This document shows, piece by piece, positions 35,343 through 44,023 of a stretch of DNA of 64,000 bases. Numbering within the stretch: the first letter of the stretch is position 1; each line of letters opens with the position of its first letter. The position numbers and the translations under genes are program-made. The stretch comes from Lysinibacillus sphaericus. Lineage in GTDB: Bacteria > Bacillota > Bacilli > Bacillales_A > Planococcaceae. The stretch spans positions 380,001 to 444,000 of the forward strand of contig NZ_CP019980.1 of the NCBI RefSeq assembly GCF_002982115.1, read 5' to 3'. The notes beneath the pieces are model-generated. The model was not told the DNA's origin and did no database searches. It saw only the letters and a list, made by a program, of their open reading frames with translations.

Positions 35343-36401
35343 CTAGATTTTAAAATTGATTTTAATAACCCCTGTTTCTTTTAAGGCGAACAATAAGATG
35401 ATAACAAATGGCCCTACAAGTAAGCCGATGATACCAAATAGTTGTAGACCGACAAACATCGCTATTAATGTTGGCAGAGGAGATAAACCAATATGTGCGC
35501 CCATTACTTTAGGCTCGACAGTTCGACGAATAATTAATAAAATAGCTGCAAGAACAAAGAGCTTAATGGCAATCGATGTATTCCCCATCAACAGGTGGTA
35601 AGTTCCCCAAGGCGCTAAAATAATAATGGAGCCGAGGAACGGGATAACATCAATAATCCAAATAATAAAAGTCATTGTTAGCGCAAATTTTGGTTGAATA
35701 AGGAGTAATCCAATAAATGTAACTCCGGCAATGATAAAGCTAACAAGAACTTGTGCCTTCATAAAACCGAAAAATGCATCTTTTAAACGATTCGTAATAA
35801 TTTTTAATTTCTTTTCTGTTGATGGCTTTAAATATTTATAAGTTATCTGTTTTAATTTAGGTAAATCGAGCATAAATAAAAATAGAGCAATCATATAAAC
35901 GAGAAGACTAATAAAGAGGCTTGGAATTTGTGAAAAGAAGGTCGTAACTTTGGTATAATTAAAGAAGTTTAAAAAAGATTCTTCAATTTTCTTAATAAAG
36001 TCGGTTGCCGTTTTTTGAAGTGAGGAACTCACTTCAGTAGGAAAGTCTTCTGTATATTTTGAAATATTCTCTTGCATATGCCCCCACATCTCAGATAGCT
36101 TAGAAATATAGTAAGGTGCTTGTTTGGAAATGGAAATTATTTGCGACATTAGTTGGGTAATAGTAAAGTAACAGATAATAGAAATAAAAATAACACTTAC
36201 TATGTATATAAACGCAACAGCTATTTTCCGAGACATTTTCCATTTTCGTTTAAAAAACATGACAATGGGTTCCAATAAAAAAGCTGTAATACCCGCTAAT
36301 AGTATGGGCACGGAAACTGGTATGATAAAATATGCAGCTACTAGTAGGCATATAATCGCTAGCGTTCGTATAATCAACTTTCGAGTTATAGATCTATTCA
36401 T
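35343..36401 (-). CDS. AI-2E/PerM-family transporter
   Basis: A 352-residue membrane protein with about eight hydrophobic segments. The family layout is clear: an N-terminal pair of helices, a soluble stretch (about 100-150), and the C-terminal PFLGSIIILAPWGTYHLL and GLSPLPTLIAMFVGLQLFGIIGLLVGPF blocks. Members export autoinducer-2, Na+/Li+ or unknown solutes; the Bacillus YtvI and YueF group is the nearest I can recall. GGAGAG precedes the ATG. It is single and convergent with the SLH gene. Confidence 0.82.
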   Translation of the reverse strand: MNRSITRKLIIRTLAIICLLVAAYFIIPVSVPILLAGITAFLLEPIVMFFKRKWKMSRKIAVAFIYIVSVIFISIICYFTITQLMSQIISISKQAPYYISKLSEMWGHMQENISKYTEDFPTEVSSSLQKTATDFIKKIEESFLNFFNYTKVTTFFSQIPSLFISLLVYMIALFLFMLDLPKLKQITYKYLKPSTEKKLKIITNRLKDAFFGFMKAQVLVSFIIAGVTFIGLLLIQPKFALTMTFIIWIIDVIPFLGSIIILAPWGTYHLLMGNTSIAIKLFVLAAILLIIRRTVEPKVMGAHIGLSPLPTLIAMFVGLQLFGIIGLLVGPFVIILLFALKETGVIKINFKI

Positions 36402-36495
36402 AAGCTCTCCTTTTTATCATTAATTTAAGTACAGTGTAACACAATAAAATTAAAATTTAAAAACGTTCTGAAAGTAATGAAGGTAGGGATAAATC

Positions 36496-37044
36496 ATGGA
36501 AAAAGAGATTTTAGAGCTTTTTAGTAATTTAACAGAGCGTGACCGTGAAATTGAATACGAGTCTTATAGAAAATTGATGAAGATTGTGCAAGAACCAGTT
36601 GATTGGACATATGCAGTTTGGGAACAACTTGTTAAAGCCCTTACATATAATAATGGACATGCGCGTGCGCGTGCTGCACAGTTTTTATGTGCGTTAGCAG
36701 CAAAGAGTGATCCAGAAGAGCGTGTTCTTGATGATTTTCTAAAAATCTGGGCAGTGACGTATGATGAAAGTAAAGTAACAGCAAGACAGGCATTACAAGC
36801 AATCTGGCAAATTGGGCTTGCTGGACAGGTTCAAAGAGATTTAATTGTTTCTTATTTAGCGAAAAGGTTCCAAACTTGTATGGATGAAAAACAACCAACA
36901 CTTATTCGTTATGATATAATTGTCTCTTTTAAGAAGTTATTTGATGCTACTAATGATCATAAACTATTGGATATTGCGATGAGATTAATTGAGGAAGAGC
37001 AAGATACAAAATGTAAAAAGAAATATAAAACAGCCATCCGTTAA
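36496..37044 (+). CDS. HEAT-repeat-like protein of unknown function
   Basis: A 182-residue soluble, all-helical protein. Repeated helix pairs (for example NGHARARAAQFLCALAAKSD and ESKVTARQALQAIWQIGLAG) suggest three or four HEAT-like repeats, a fold used for protein binding. I do not recognise a specific family. GGTAGGGAT precedes the ATG and a terminator follows directly. Confidence 0.7.
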   Translation: MEKEILELFSNLTERDREIEYESYRKLMKIVQEPVDWTYAVWEQLVKALTYNNGHARARAAQFLCALAAKSDPEERVLDDFLKIWAVTYDESKVTARQALQAIWQIGLAGQVQRDLIVSYLAKRFQTCMDEKQPTLIRYDIIVSFKKLFDATNDHKLLDIAMRLIEEEQDTKCKKKYKTAIR

Positions 37045-37066
37045 CATAGCGAGATGGCTATTTTTA
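37031..37066 (+). terminator. Terminator after the HEAT-like gene
   Basis: Stem AGCCATC / GATGGCT with a 14-nt loop, then ATTTTTA. It overlaps the final codons. Confidence 0.75.
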
Positions 37067-37082
37067 TGGCGAGCGAGTTATT

Positions 37083-37110
37083 TTGAAGAAAGAAAAGTTA
37101 TTGTTATAAT
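37083..37110 (+). promoter_or_regulatory. Candidate promoter upstream of the glutathione peroxidase gene
   Basis: TTGAAG (37083-37088), a 16-nt spacer and TATAAT (37105-37110). It would give a leader of about 200 nt before the next gene. No known element is seen in that leader. Confidence 0.45.
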
Positions 37111-37313
37111 GAAAAAAACAGTATTTTTGATTCATATAAATATAGGTCTTATTTACTTATCTGGAATTTAGTATGCAATAGTTACTAAATTTCTAAAAGC
37201 GACAAAACCATTTGTTGAGGAATAAGCAACATAATTATTCACGCAATATACAGGGTGAGGGGTTATAGTTGGTCATTCTATATAAAAAATAGTAACTAGA
37301 AAGGGTCGAGATA

Positions 37314-37859
37314 ATGGGTATTTATAATTATTTAGTAAAGAAGCCAAACGGTGAAATTTTATCAATGGAAACGTATCGTGGAAAGACGATGCTAATTGTC
37401 AACACAGCTAACCAATGTGATTTTACATATCAATTCGAAGATTTACAGAAAATGTATGATAAATATGGCGAGAATAATTTCGTTGTGCTTGGTTTCCCTT
37501 GTAATCAATTTGGAGAACAAAACCCAGAAGATGGAGCAAAGACGATTAAACTTTGTCAAATTAACTACGGGGTAACGTTCCCAATCTTTGAAATAGTTCA
37601 GGTAAATGGCGAAGGGACACATCCATTATTCAATTATTTAAAGCACGAAGTAGATTTTCGTGAATTCGGTAAAGCCAATATGCAGGAAAAGATGTTAGCG
37701 GAATCAATTATCCAAATCGCTCCTAGCTTTTTAGATGGGCGTAATATTCGTTGGAACTTTACGAAATTTTTAGTAGATAATCAAGGTAATATAGTGGAAC
37801 GCTTCGAACCAACCGATTCCCAACTAGATATTGAGCAAGCAATTGAAAAAATTTTATAG
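37314..37859 (+). CDS. Glutathione peroxidase-family thiol peroxidase (BsaA/Gpx-like)
   Basis: A 181-residue thioredoxin-fold peroxidase. The peroxidatic Cys35 lies in NTANQCDFT. GFPCNQFGEQNP carries the conserved Gln and a second Cys, and the conserved Trp is in IRWNFTKFLVD. The Cys (not selenocysteine) form in Bacilli usually takes electrons from thioredoxin or other thiols, reducing hydroperoxides. The ORF starts with ATG near AAAGGGTCGAG. Confidence 0.92.
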   Translation: MGIYNYLVKKPNGEILSMETYRGKTMLIVNTANQCDFTYQFEDLQKMYDKYGENNFVVLGFPCNQFGEQNPEDGAKTIKLCQINYGVTFPIFEIVQVNGEGTHPLFNYLKHEVDFREFGKANMQEKMLAESIIQIAPSFLDGRNIRWNFTKFLVDNQGNIVERFEPTDSQLDIEQAIEKIL

Positions 37860-38030
37860 CTAGGTCTTTTAGTCAGAATTATTAGGAAAGAATAACGAAT
37901 AGCTGGTCACTATGTAGAAATAGTGCTAAGTACGGTGTGGATATATTCGATTATGCTTCAATCTCATAACTATTTTTTTAAATCCATATATGATAAACTG
38001 CTATTCAAGTGAATAATTCTTGCAGAATAA

Positions 38031-38321
38031 TGGTGCTAATTTTAGCATAATCGGGAATTCGGTGTAAGACCGAAGCTGTTTCCGCAACTGTAAGTACAAA
38101 AATCATAATACATGCCACTGTCCAAAGACAACAGGATGGGAAGGCTTTATGAGCGCTACGAAATGAAGGTAGCTAACTGTACGAGCCAGGAGACCGACCG
38201 TTATTTAATGTATAAAAACTCTTCGGAAGCTAGGAGGATATACGGCAAATACATTAGCTGTCTTCGTTAGACAACACTATATATGCTATTTTCGTCGTTC
38301 CCTAGGGAGCGACGTTTTTTT
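38031..38321 (+). promoter_or_regulatory. Cobalamin riboswitch with downstream terminator
   Basis: Characteristic blocks occur in order: TCGGGAATTCGGTGTAAGACCG, GCTGTTTCCGCAACTGTAAGT, and the B12 box GAGCCAGGAGACCG (38183-38196). They are followed by an expression platform whose terminator hairpin (CGTCGTTCCC / GGGAGCGACG, 38293-38314) ends in seven or more T. Adenosylcobalamin should switch off the two downstream genes, 50 bp away. Confidence 0.93.
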
Positions 38322-38370
38322 ATGCACCTTTTAAGCAAAATCTGTTCATGAAAGAAAGAAGGGATTACAG

Positions 38371-38913
38371 ATGAAAAAAGATGCGCGTTATTCTTGTTAC
38401 CCGTTCATGCGTGAAAAAATATCTACAGTTGATTTTGAAATCCGTACAGATAGTTTAACAACGCATATCGGTGTAGCATTGGCTGCTGTAAAAGCCGAAG
38501 AAGTTGAAGTAGTCGGGGCAGATTTATTGACTATTTTGCCAATGGCATACCATGTCAATGGCTCGGTACGTGGCAAACTTGCGGTAACGGAAGAAGATTT
38601 GTCATGGCTCAGTGATCGTTATGATTTTTATGTAGGACATGTAAAGGAACAAATTCAAAATTTTGTTTTGCCACAAGGCACTGGGGCTGCAACTGCGCTT
38701 CACTTATGTCGGAGTGAGGCAAAAAAATCGTACCGTGTGCTACACAAAGTGTCAGAGGAAAGGGAAGTACCGGCCATTCTTTTCGATTACTTAGGATTAC
38801 TAGCTAATGTATTTTTTGTTATGGCTGTTTACATGAATCAACAGGCTGGAATCGCTGAAATCCCGTTTATTAGCAAATCATATCCAATGAAGAAAAAGAA
38901 GGAGAATGAATAA
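38371..38913 (+). CDS. Cobalamin adenosyltransferase-like protein
   Basis: A 180-residue protein under B12 riboswitch control. The C-terminal half (about 105-165) resembles the four-helix bundle of PduO/Cob-type ATP:cob(I)alamin adenosyltransferases: QGTGAATALHLCRSEAKKSY, then RVLHKV, then LFDYLGLLANVFFVMAVYMNQ. The N-terminal half is less typical and lacks the usual TGDxGxT ATP-binding loop, so it is a divergent member or a binding protein. The stop codon overlaps the region of the btuF start, indicating an operon. Confidence 0.6.
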   Translation: MKKDARYSCYPFMREKISTVDFEIRTDSLTTHIGVALAAVKAEEVEVVGADLLTILPMAYHVNGSVRGKLAVTEEDLSWLSDRYDFYVGHVKEQIQNFVLPQGTGAATALHLCRSEAKKSYRVLHKVSEEREVPAILFDYLGLLANVFFVMAVYMNQQAGIAEIPFISKSYPMKKKKENE

Positions 38914-38914
38914 A

Positions 38915-39874
38915 GTGAAAAAACTATTAAAATTCCAATGGCTTACTGTGTTAATGCTTGCGCTTGTATTGACAGGATGCGGCACAGCAGATAAAGCGAA
39001 AAATGACGATACATCTAAATCGGACCAACAAGTTGAGCAAAGTGGCTATAAAGTTAAGGATGATCGCGCTGTAGAAGTAGCATTTGATGCAGTACCGAAA
39101 ACTGTTGTGTCATTACAACCAAGTAACACAGAAATTTTATTTGCACTAGGTGTTGGCGATAAAGTTGTCGGAGCTACAGAATATGATACGTACCCAGAAG
39201 AAGCAAAAAACATCGAACGTGTGTCAGATTCAGTGACATTTAATAGCGAACGAATTGTAGCCTTAAAGCCAGATGTTGTCATTGCGTACTCTACAGGAAA
39301 TGAAGAGACACTAGATGCACTAAAAGGTCTTGAAGATGCAGGTGTAAAAGTATTTGTTATTCAATCAGCTGCATCATTTGAAGATGTTTATGGAGATATT
39401 CAACAACTTGCTGAAGTGATGGGTGTACAAGATAAAGGTGAGCAATTAAACAAAGAGATTAAAGCGAAAATTGCTGATGTTCAAGCAAAAGTAAAAAGTG
39501 TAGAAACACCAAAAAATGTTTACTTAGAAATTAGCCCAAAACCTGATATTTATACAACAGCAGCTGGTACTTTCCAACAGGAAATTTTAAATGCTGCAAA
39601 TGTCAACAATGTATTTGGTGACCAAACAGGATGGGTAAAGGTTGCAGAGGAAGATGTTATTGCGAAAAATCCTCAAGTTATTTTAACAACTGTCAACTAT
39701 GTAAAAGACCCAGTAGGGGAAATTCTAGGACGTGATGGATGGAATACGATTACAGCTATTCAAGATAAAGCAGTAAATGCTATTGATACAGATATTTCAA
39801 ATCGTCCAGGACCTCGTATCGGGGAAGCTGTTGAGATGGTTGCAAAAGCTGTATATCCTGAGTTATTTAAATAA
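38915..39874 (+). CDS. btuF: Vitamin B12 ABC transporter substrate-binding lipoprotein
   Basis: A 319-residue class III periplasmic-binding-type protein. The N-terminus is a lipoprotein signal with the lipobox LTGC. The BtuF/FhuD fold shows VVSLQPSNTEILFALGVGDKVVG, ERIVALKPDVVIAY and a long linking helix. I chose the GTG at 38915, 10 nt after GGAG; the ATG at 38906 is only 1 nt from it. The riboswitch upstream indicates a corrinoid ligand. No BtuC permease or BtuD ATPase gene follows, so it must work with components encoded elsewhere. Confidence 0.87.
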   Translation: MKKLLKFQWLTVLMLALVLTGCGTADKAKNDDTSKSDQQVEQSGYKVKDDRAVEVAFDAVPKTVVSLQPSNTEILFALGVGDKVVGATEYDTYPEEAKNIERVSDSVTFNSERIVALKPDVVIAYSTGNEETLDALKGLEDAGVKVFVIQSAASFEDVYGDIQQLAEVMGVQDKGEQLNKEIKAKIADVQAKVKSVETPKNVYLEISPKPDIYTTAAGTFQQEILNAANVNNVFGDQTGWVKVAEEDVIAKNPQVILTTVNYVKDPVGEILGRDGWNTITAIQDKAVNAIDTDISNRPGPRIGEAVEMVAKAVYPELFK

Positions 39875-39894
39875 GGATAAACGGTAAAAACCTT

Positions 39895-40207
39895 TCATAA
39901 TAGCTTAGGCAAAAGAGAAAAGAGGCTGGGACATAACCTTAAAATTCTAAATAGAGGTGCATTGGTTTTGATAAATTTTTGCTAAGAAAATATATAGAAC
40001 ATATTTACTATTATTTCTTTTGCAATGAATAATAAATTAGAAGGGTTCCCTAGTTGTTGGTAGCGGAGGTGGTGACTCTAGCGGGAAAAGCACATTATGT
40101 TAGATGCAACAGACCGCGCGTAGCGAGGGTTGCGGCTTACGGTGTGCCCGCAGAAAGCACCGCCGAAGCGGACAATACCGGCGCAGCAAAAAAAGTGTTA
40201 GATTGAT
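39895..40207. repeat. Long dispersed repeat, left part, interrupted by an insertion sequence
   Basis: It begins GAGGCTGGGACATAAC and runs through CTTTTGCAATGAATAA, GGTAGCGGAGGTGGTGACTC, AGGGTTGCGGCTTAC and AAAGCACCGCCGAAGCGGAC to GTGTTAGATTGAT, block by block like the element at 52231-52560. It is cut off in the loop of its terminal hairpin by the insertion sequence that begins at 40208. Confidence 0.75.
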
Positions 40208-40251
40208 TGTCGGGACTGACCCCGATATATAAGACAGTAATCAAAAAAGCA

Positions 40252-41100
40252 TTACCCAACCAGTTGTCGGTATTGAACCGGCGACTGGTTGTTTAGTTTC
40301 GTTTGAATTCGGTTATTGTTATAATAGTTTATATAGTCTTTGACAGTTTGTTCTACGATGGCCGTCGTAGTACTGTTCAAATTGTCTAAGTAGAATGTTT
40401 CAGACTTTAACACAGAATGAAACGATTCGATTGGGGCATTATCAGCGGGCGTACCTTTACGGGACATGCTCATGGTAATGCCTTTTGCTTTTACGGCCTG
40501 TTGATAATCATACGATGTGTATACCGCCCCTTGGTCACTGTGCAACGTACACCCTTCGGGCAAATGATGAAGTTGAGCTAATGTATCCAGCACAAAATCA
40601 GTATCTTGGCAGTCTCCAATCGAATAGGCAATAATTTCACCATTATATAAATCTTGAATACTTGAAAGATACAACTGTTTTTGACCAAATGGCAAGTAAG
40701 TAATATCAGTTACGAGCTTCTGTAACGGTGCGGTGGCTTCAAAATCGCGATTTAATAAATTTGCTGCGATTGCATAAGGTTGTCCTGTTCGTTTCCGTTT
40801 TTTCACTTTCACGCGACATTGCCAACCATATTTTTGCATGATACGTTGAACCACTTTATGATTGACGCACATTTCTTGACGTAAGAGTGCTGTAATTTTT
40901 CTGTAGCCATAGCGAAATTTATTTGCTCGACAGAGTTCACCGATACGTCTCTCTATTGCTTGACGAGACCTTGCATCGGTTGATGCCTGTTTCCAACGAT
41001 AGTAGGTAGATCGTGCAATCCCAAAGTGTTTACAAATGTCCTTTACAGACATCATGCTTCTTAGTGACGCAACTAACTGTACTGCTACTTCTCCAACCAC
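40252..41100 (-). CDS. IS3-family transposase OrfB (DDE integrase domain)
   Basis: A 282-residue product. An N-terminal helix-turn-helix-like HTH_21 region (KDICKHFGIARSTYYRWKQA) precedes an rve integrase core with the DDE triad in TDITYLP, HSDQG and DNAPIESFHSVLKSE. It overlaps orfA by 16 bp in the -1 frame, so it is normally made as an OrfAB fusion by ribosomal frameshifting. No stop or deletion is seen, so the element may be active. Confidence 0.92.
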   Translation of the reverse strand: MVGEVAVQLVASLRSMMSVKDICKHFGIARSTYYRWKQASTDARSRQAIERRIGELCRANKFRYGYRKITALLRQEMCVNHKVVQRIMQKYGWQCRVKVKKRKRTGQPYAIAANLLNRDFEATAPLQKLVTDITYLPFGQKQLYLSSIQDLYNGEIIAYSIGDCQDTDFVLDTLAQLHHLPEGCTLHSDQGAVYTSYDYQQAVKAKGITMSMSRKGTPADNAPIESFHSVLKSETFYLDNLNSTTTAIVEQTVKDYINYYNNNRIQTKLNNQSPVQYRQLVG

Positions 41101-41402
41101 TTCCTCTCCAACTCTGCGTACTTTTTTAGCACCTCAATTTGTTGCTTTAAATAACGGTTTTCCAATGCTAATTTCGTTTGTTCATTGTCCGGTTCAGGAC
41201 CCTTATTAAAGATATATTGTTTGCCTACAGGTTGTTTCAAACGATTGACTTCACCATTTCTATACCAACGCACCCATGTTTCGACCTGTGTTTTATGGCG
41301 TATATTTAATTCCAATAGAATCTGTTTGACAGGTACACCCGCTAATCGCATCTTAATCGCTTTCATTTTTACTTCATAGGGATAACTCACTCTTGTTCCC
41401 AT
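41085..41402 (-). CDS. IS3-family transposase OrfA (DNA-binding subunit)
   Basis: A 105-residue protein with a helix-turn-helix (YPYEVKMKAIKMRLAGVPVK then QVETWVRWYRNGE) and a C-terminal leucine-zipper-like helix (LALENRYLKQQIEVLKKYAEL), as usual for OrfA, which recognises the ends and regulates the fusion transposase. Confidence 0.9.
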   Translation of the reverse strand: MGTRVSYPYEVKMKAIKMRLAGVPVKQILLELNIRHKTQVETWVRWYRNGEVNRLKQPVGKQYIFNKGPEPDNEQTKLALENRYLKQQIEVLKKYAELERKWLEK

Positions 41403-41502
41403 AGAAAAAACACCTCCAAATTGAAATTTAAGTATCTATACCCGAATTTCAATCGAAGATGCTTTTTTTATTTGTCTATACCTATTGGGGTCAGTTCCGT
41501 CA

Positions 41503-41630
41503 TCAATCTAACACTTTTTCTCTTTTATCCCATTATCTGTTTTTGCTATGCCGTTGTTGCCTGCTGGCATTTCTTCCTTTGTAGAAAGTATTTGCCTTAG
41601 CGGACAATAGCGTTATTTTTCTTTTAAAAT
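41503..41630. repeat. Long dispersed repeat, right part after the insertion sequence
   Basis: It resumes with TCAATCTAACAC and a T-rich stretch, followed by GCTATGCCGTTGTTGCCTGC, which resembles the reverse-orientation copies at 25657 and 55043. Before insertion the site was therefore a hairpin between two inverted repeat units. Confidence 0.65.
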
Positions 41631-41732
41631 AAATATAGTTGAATAAATAAGGCATTGGATAATTGGTATTATCTTTGTTTGTTCTATAAAATAGAAGTAG
41701 AAATGATTGCTAACATAAGGGAGGCGTAGTGG

Positions 41733-42500
41733 ATGACACAGTTTGACATGAAAGTTATTCCGTTTGAGGCAGTCTTGAATTTCCGCGACATGGGTGGCTA
41801 TAAGACGAGGGATGGTCGTATCGTAAAGAATGGCTTGCTATATCGTTCAGCTGCACTTGGTAAGATGACACAAGCGGATAAGGTGCGCTTTGAAACATTA
41901 GGGGTAAAAACAATTTTTGATTACCGAGATGAACACGAGGCACGAAATAACCCTAATCCAACATTCAAGGATGCAAAGTATATTCAAATTCCTGCAAAGG
42001 GAAATCATGCGTTTGAGATGCCAACAAATACTGGTGGTCACAATTTTTATAAAGTTGTAAGTCCTGAGATGTTTCGAGATTTTTATGCACAAATGCCATT
42101 TAACAATGTATCATTTAAAAAATTAATGGCAACAATCCAAAATCCAGATAATCTAGGTCTAGTTCATCATTGTGCAGTAGGCAAAGATCGAACAGGTATT
42201 GGAGGAGCTCTTATTTTGCTAGCATTAGATGTGCCAGAGGAAACCATTATGCAAGACTATTTAGAAACAAATATTTACTTACGCCCAATGGTAGAACGCA
42301 TGGCACAGGCAATCCAAGATACTTTTAATGATCATGAATTACAGCAGTTTCACGCACTAATGTCAGCTCGCGAGGATTATTTGCAAGCCGCCTTTGATGC
42401 TATGGATAGTAAATACGGTTCAAAAAACGTATTTTTAGAGCAAGAATTTGGCTTAACAACAGAAAAACGACAGCAATTACAAGAATATTGCTTATGTTAA
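41733..42500 (+). CDS. Tyrosine-protein phosphatase (Y_phosphatase3/Iph family)
   Basis: A 255-residue phosphatase with the P-loop HCAVGKDRTG (Cys147, Arg153), the N-terminal NFRDMGGYKTRDGR and YRSAAL of bacterial Iph-like phosphatases, and the FDYRDEHEA strand. The Lys in the P-loop (CAVGKDRTG) is typical of members acting on phosphotyrosine or phosphoinositides. GGGAGGCG precedes the ATG. It is single, with a terminator downstream. Confidence 0.9.
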   Translation: MTQFDMKVIPFEAVLNFRDMGGYKTRDGRIVKNGLLYRSAALGKMTQADKVRFETLGVKTIFDYRDEHEARNNPNPTFKDAKYIQIPAKGNHAFEMPTNTGGHNFYKVVSPEMFRDFYAQMPFNNVSFKKLMATIQNPDNLGLVHHCAVGKDRTGIGGALILLALDVPEETIMQDYLETNIYLRPMVERMAQAIQDTFNDHELQQFHALMSAREDYLQAAFDAMDSKYGSKNVFLEQEFGLTTEKRQQLQEYCLC

Positions 42501-42506
42501 TAAGAC

Positions 42507-42541
42507 ACCCTTTCACGCCATGCAGTGAGAGGGATTTTTTT
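42507..42541 (+). terminator. Terminator after the tyrosine phosphatase gene
   Basis: Stem CCCTTTCAC / GTGAGAGGG with an 8-nt loop, then ATTTTTTT. Confidence 0.85.
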
Positions 42542-42643
42542 GTAGCTATTCAATTATTTTTGTATTACCTATCCTATACAACAAGCCAATCTGTGATAAG
42601 ATACAATAGATTTTTATGTAATGGATAGAGAGAAGTGAAGTAG

Positions 42644-44023
42644 TTGGGACATGCGATGAGAGAGAAACATTCGACCGACCAGTTTAGTTTATTTCATTTA
42701 ACATGGCCGATCTTTTTGGAAGTTTTTTTATTTATGTTAATGGGATTAGCCGATACATTGATGTTAAGTGCTTTGTCGGATAATGCAGTTTCAGGTGTTG
42801 GTGCTGCCAATCAATATATTCATATTGCGATATTAATACTTGAAGTGGTGGGCAATGGTGCTGCAATTGTTGTATCGCAATATTTAGGTTCGAAACGCTA
42901 TTTAGAGGCTACAAAAATTTCGGCATTAGCAGTTACGATGAACGTAATTGTTGGGCTTATTATGAGTATGATTTTTTTCTTCGGCTCAAGCCATTTAATG
43001 ACGATGATGAATTTAAAGGGCGATGTTTTGCAATATGCGCAAAGCTATTTAGTCATTATAGGTAGTTTTATTTTTTTACAGGCTATTATTAATGCGTTAG
43101 CAGCCATTATTCGTGTCCATGGTTGGACGAAACAGACCATGTACGTTTCGCTTGGAATGAATGTTATTCATGTCCTCTTAAATTACGGATTAATCTTTGG
43201 AAATTTTGGACTGCCACAATTAGGTGTTAATGGCGCTGCGATTTCCTCCATTATTAGCAGGGGACTGGCGGTACTTGTTTTTTCGTGGCTGTTGTATCAG
43301 GTGATGGAGATCCGTGTGAAGATAGAATACTATTTCACCTATTCAAAAGAATATGTCCGAAAAATTTTAAATATCGGTTTACCATCTGCTTTTGAGCAAG
43401 TGCTCTACCAATTTTGCCAAATTGTCTTCCTTTATTACGCAACCTATATAGGTGCTGAGACGCTTGCAGCAAGGCAATATGCCATGAATATTTCAATGTT
43501 TACATATTTATTTGCAGTTGCAATCGGTACAGGGACGGCGATTATTATAGGTCGATATGTGGGGGCAGGTAAAAAAGATGAGGCCTATCATCAATTATGG
43601 GTAAGCGTGCGCTCAGCTTTTATTTTCACGATACTGATGGTGAGTGTTGTTACAATTTTCCGTACGCAGTTCATGAGCCTATTTACAGATAATCCAGAGA
43701 TTATCGCAATCGGCGGATCTGTTTTAGCATTAAGTATATTGTTAGAAACAGGTCGTACAATGAATATCGTCGTTATTAATTCATTACGTGCTTCAGGTGA
43801 TGCAAGGTTTCCTGTTAAAATCGGATTTTTATCAATGGTATGTATGAGTTTGCCACTTGGCTACTTATTTGTATTTGTTTTAGATTGGGGATTAGTAGGA
43901 ATTTGGTTAGCTATTTCAGCAGATGAATGGATGCGTGCTATTATCGTATACTTTAGGTGGAAAAGTAGAAAATGGGAGCGTTTTGCCATTGTTTCGCCAA
44001 CAGAAAAAAGGAGGGAAATATAG
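42644..44023 (+). CDS. MATE-family multidrug efflux pump
   Basis: A membrane protein of about 459 residues with 12 predicted helices in two homologous halves (first half starting WPIFLEVFLFMLMGLADTLM, second starting LPSAFEQVLYQFCQIVFLYYA), the MATE layout for Na+- or H+-driven drug export. The start is uncertain: TTG at 42644 follows a GAAGTGAAG-type site, while an ATG four codons later (42656) has none. It ends TAGTG, overlapping the next gene by one base. Confidence 0.87.
   Translation: MGHAMREKHSTDQFSLFHLTWPIFLEVFLFMLMGLADTLMLSALSDNAVSGVGAANQYIHIAILILEVVGNGAAIVVSQYLGSKRYLEATKISALAVTMNVIVGLIMSMIFFFGSSHLMTMMNLKGDVLQYAQSYLVIIGSFIFLQAIINALAAIIRVHGWTKQTMYVSLGMNVIHVLLNYGLIFGNFGLPQLGVNGAAISSIISRGLAVLVFSWLLYQVMEIRVKIEYYFTYSKEYVRKILNIGLPSAFEQVLYQFCQIVFLYYATYIGAETLAARQYAMNISMFTYLFAVAIGTGTAIIIGRYVGAGKKDEAYHQLWVSVRSAFIFTILMVSVVTIFRTQFMSLFTDNPEIIAIGGSVLALSILLETGRTMNIVVINSLRASGDARFPVKIGFLSMVCMSLPLGYLFVFVLDWGLVGIWLAISADEWMRAIIVYFRWKSRKWERFAIVSPTEKRREI

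Larger units (their letters stand above)
40208..41502 (-). mobile_element. IS3-family insertion sequence (IS150-like), 1295 bp
   Basis: Imperfect terminal inverted repeats of about 29 bp are visible: TGTCGGGACTGACCCCGATA at the left end and, read inward, TGACGGAACTGACCCCAATA at the right. Both begin with TG as in IS3 elements. It encodes the usual overlapping orfA and orfB. It lies exactly between the two halves of a GTGTTAGATTGA/TCAATCTAACAC hairpin. No 3-4 bp target duplication is evident. Confidence 0.88.

Noticed and set aside
37083-37120. PerR box before the glutathione peroxidase gene
   Set aside because: Only half of the TTATAATNATTATAA palindrome is present, and it coincides with the -10 element.
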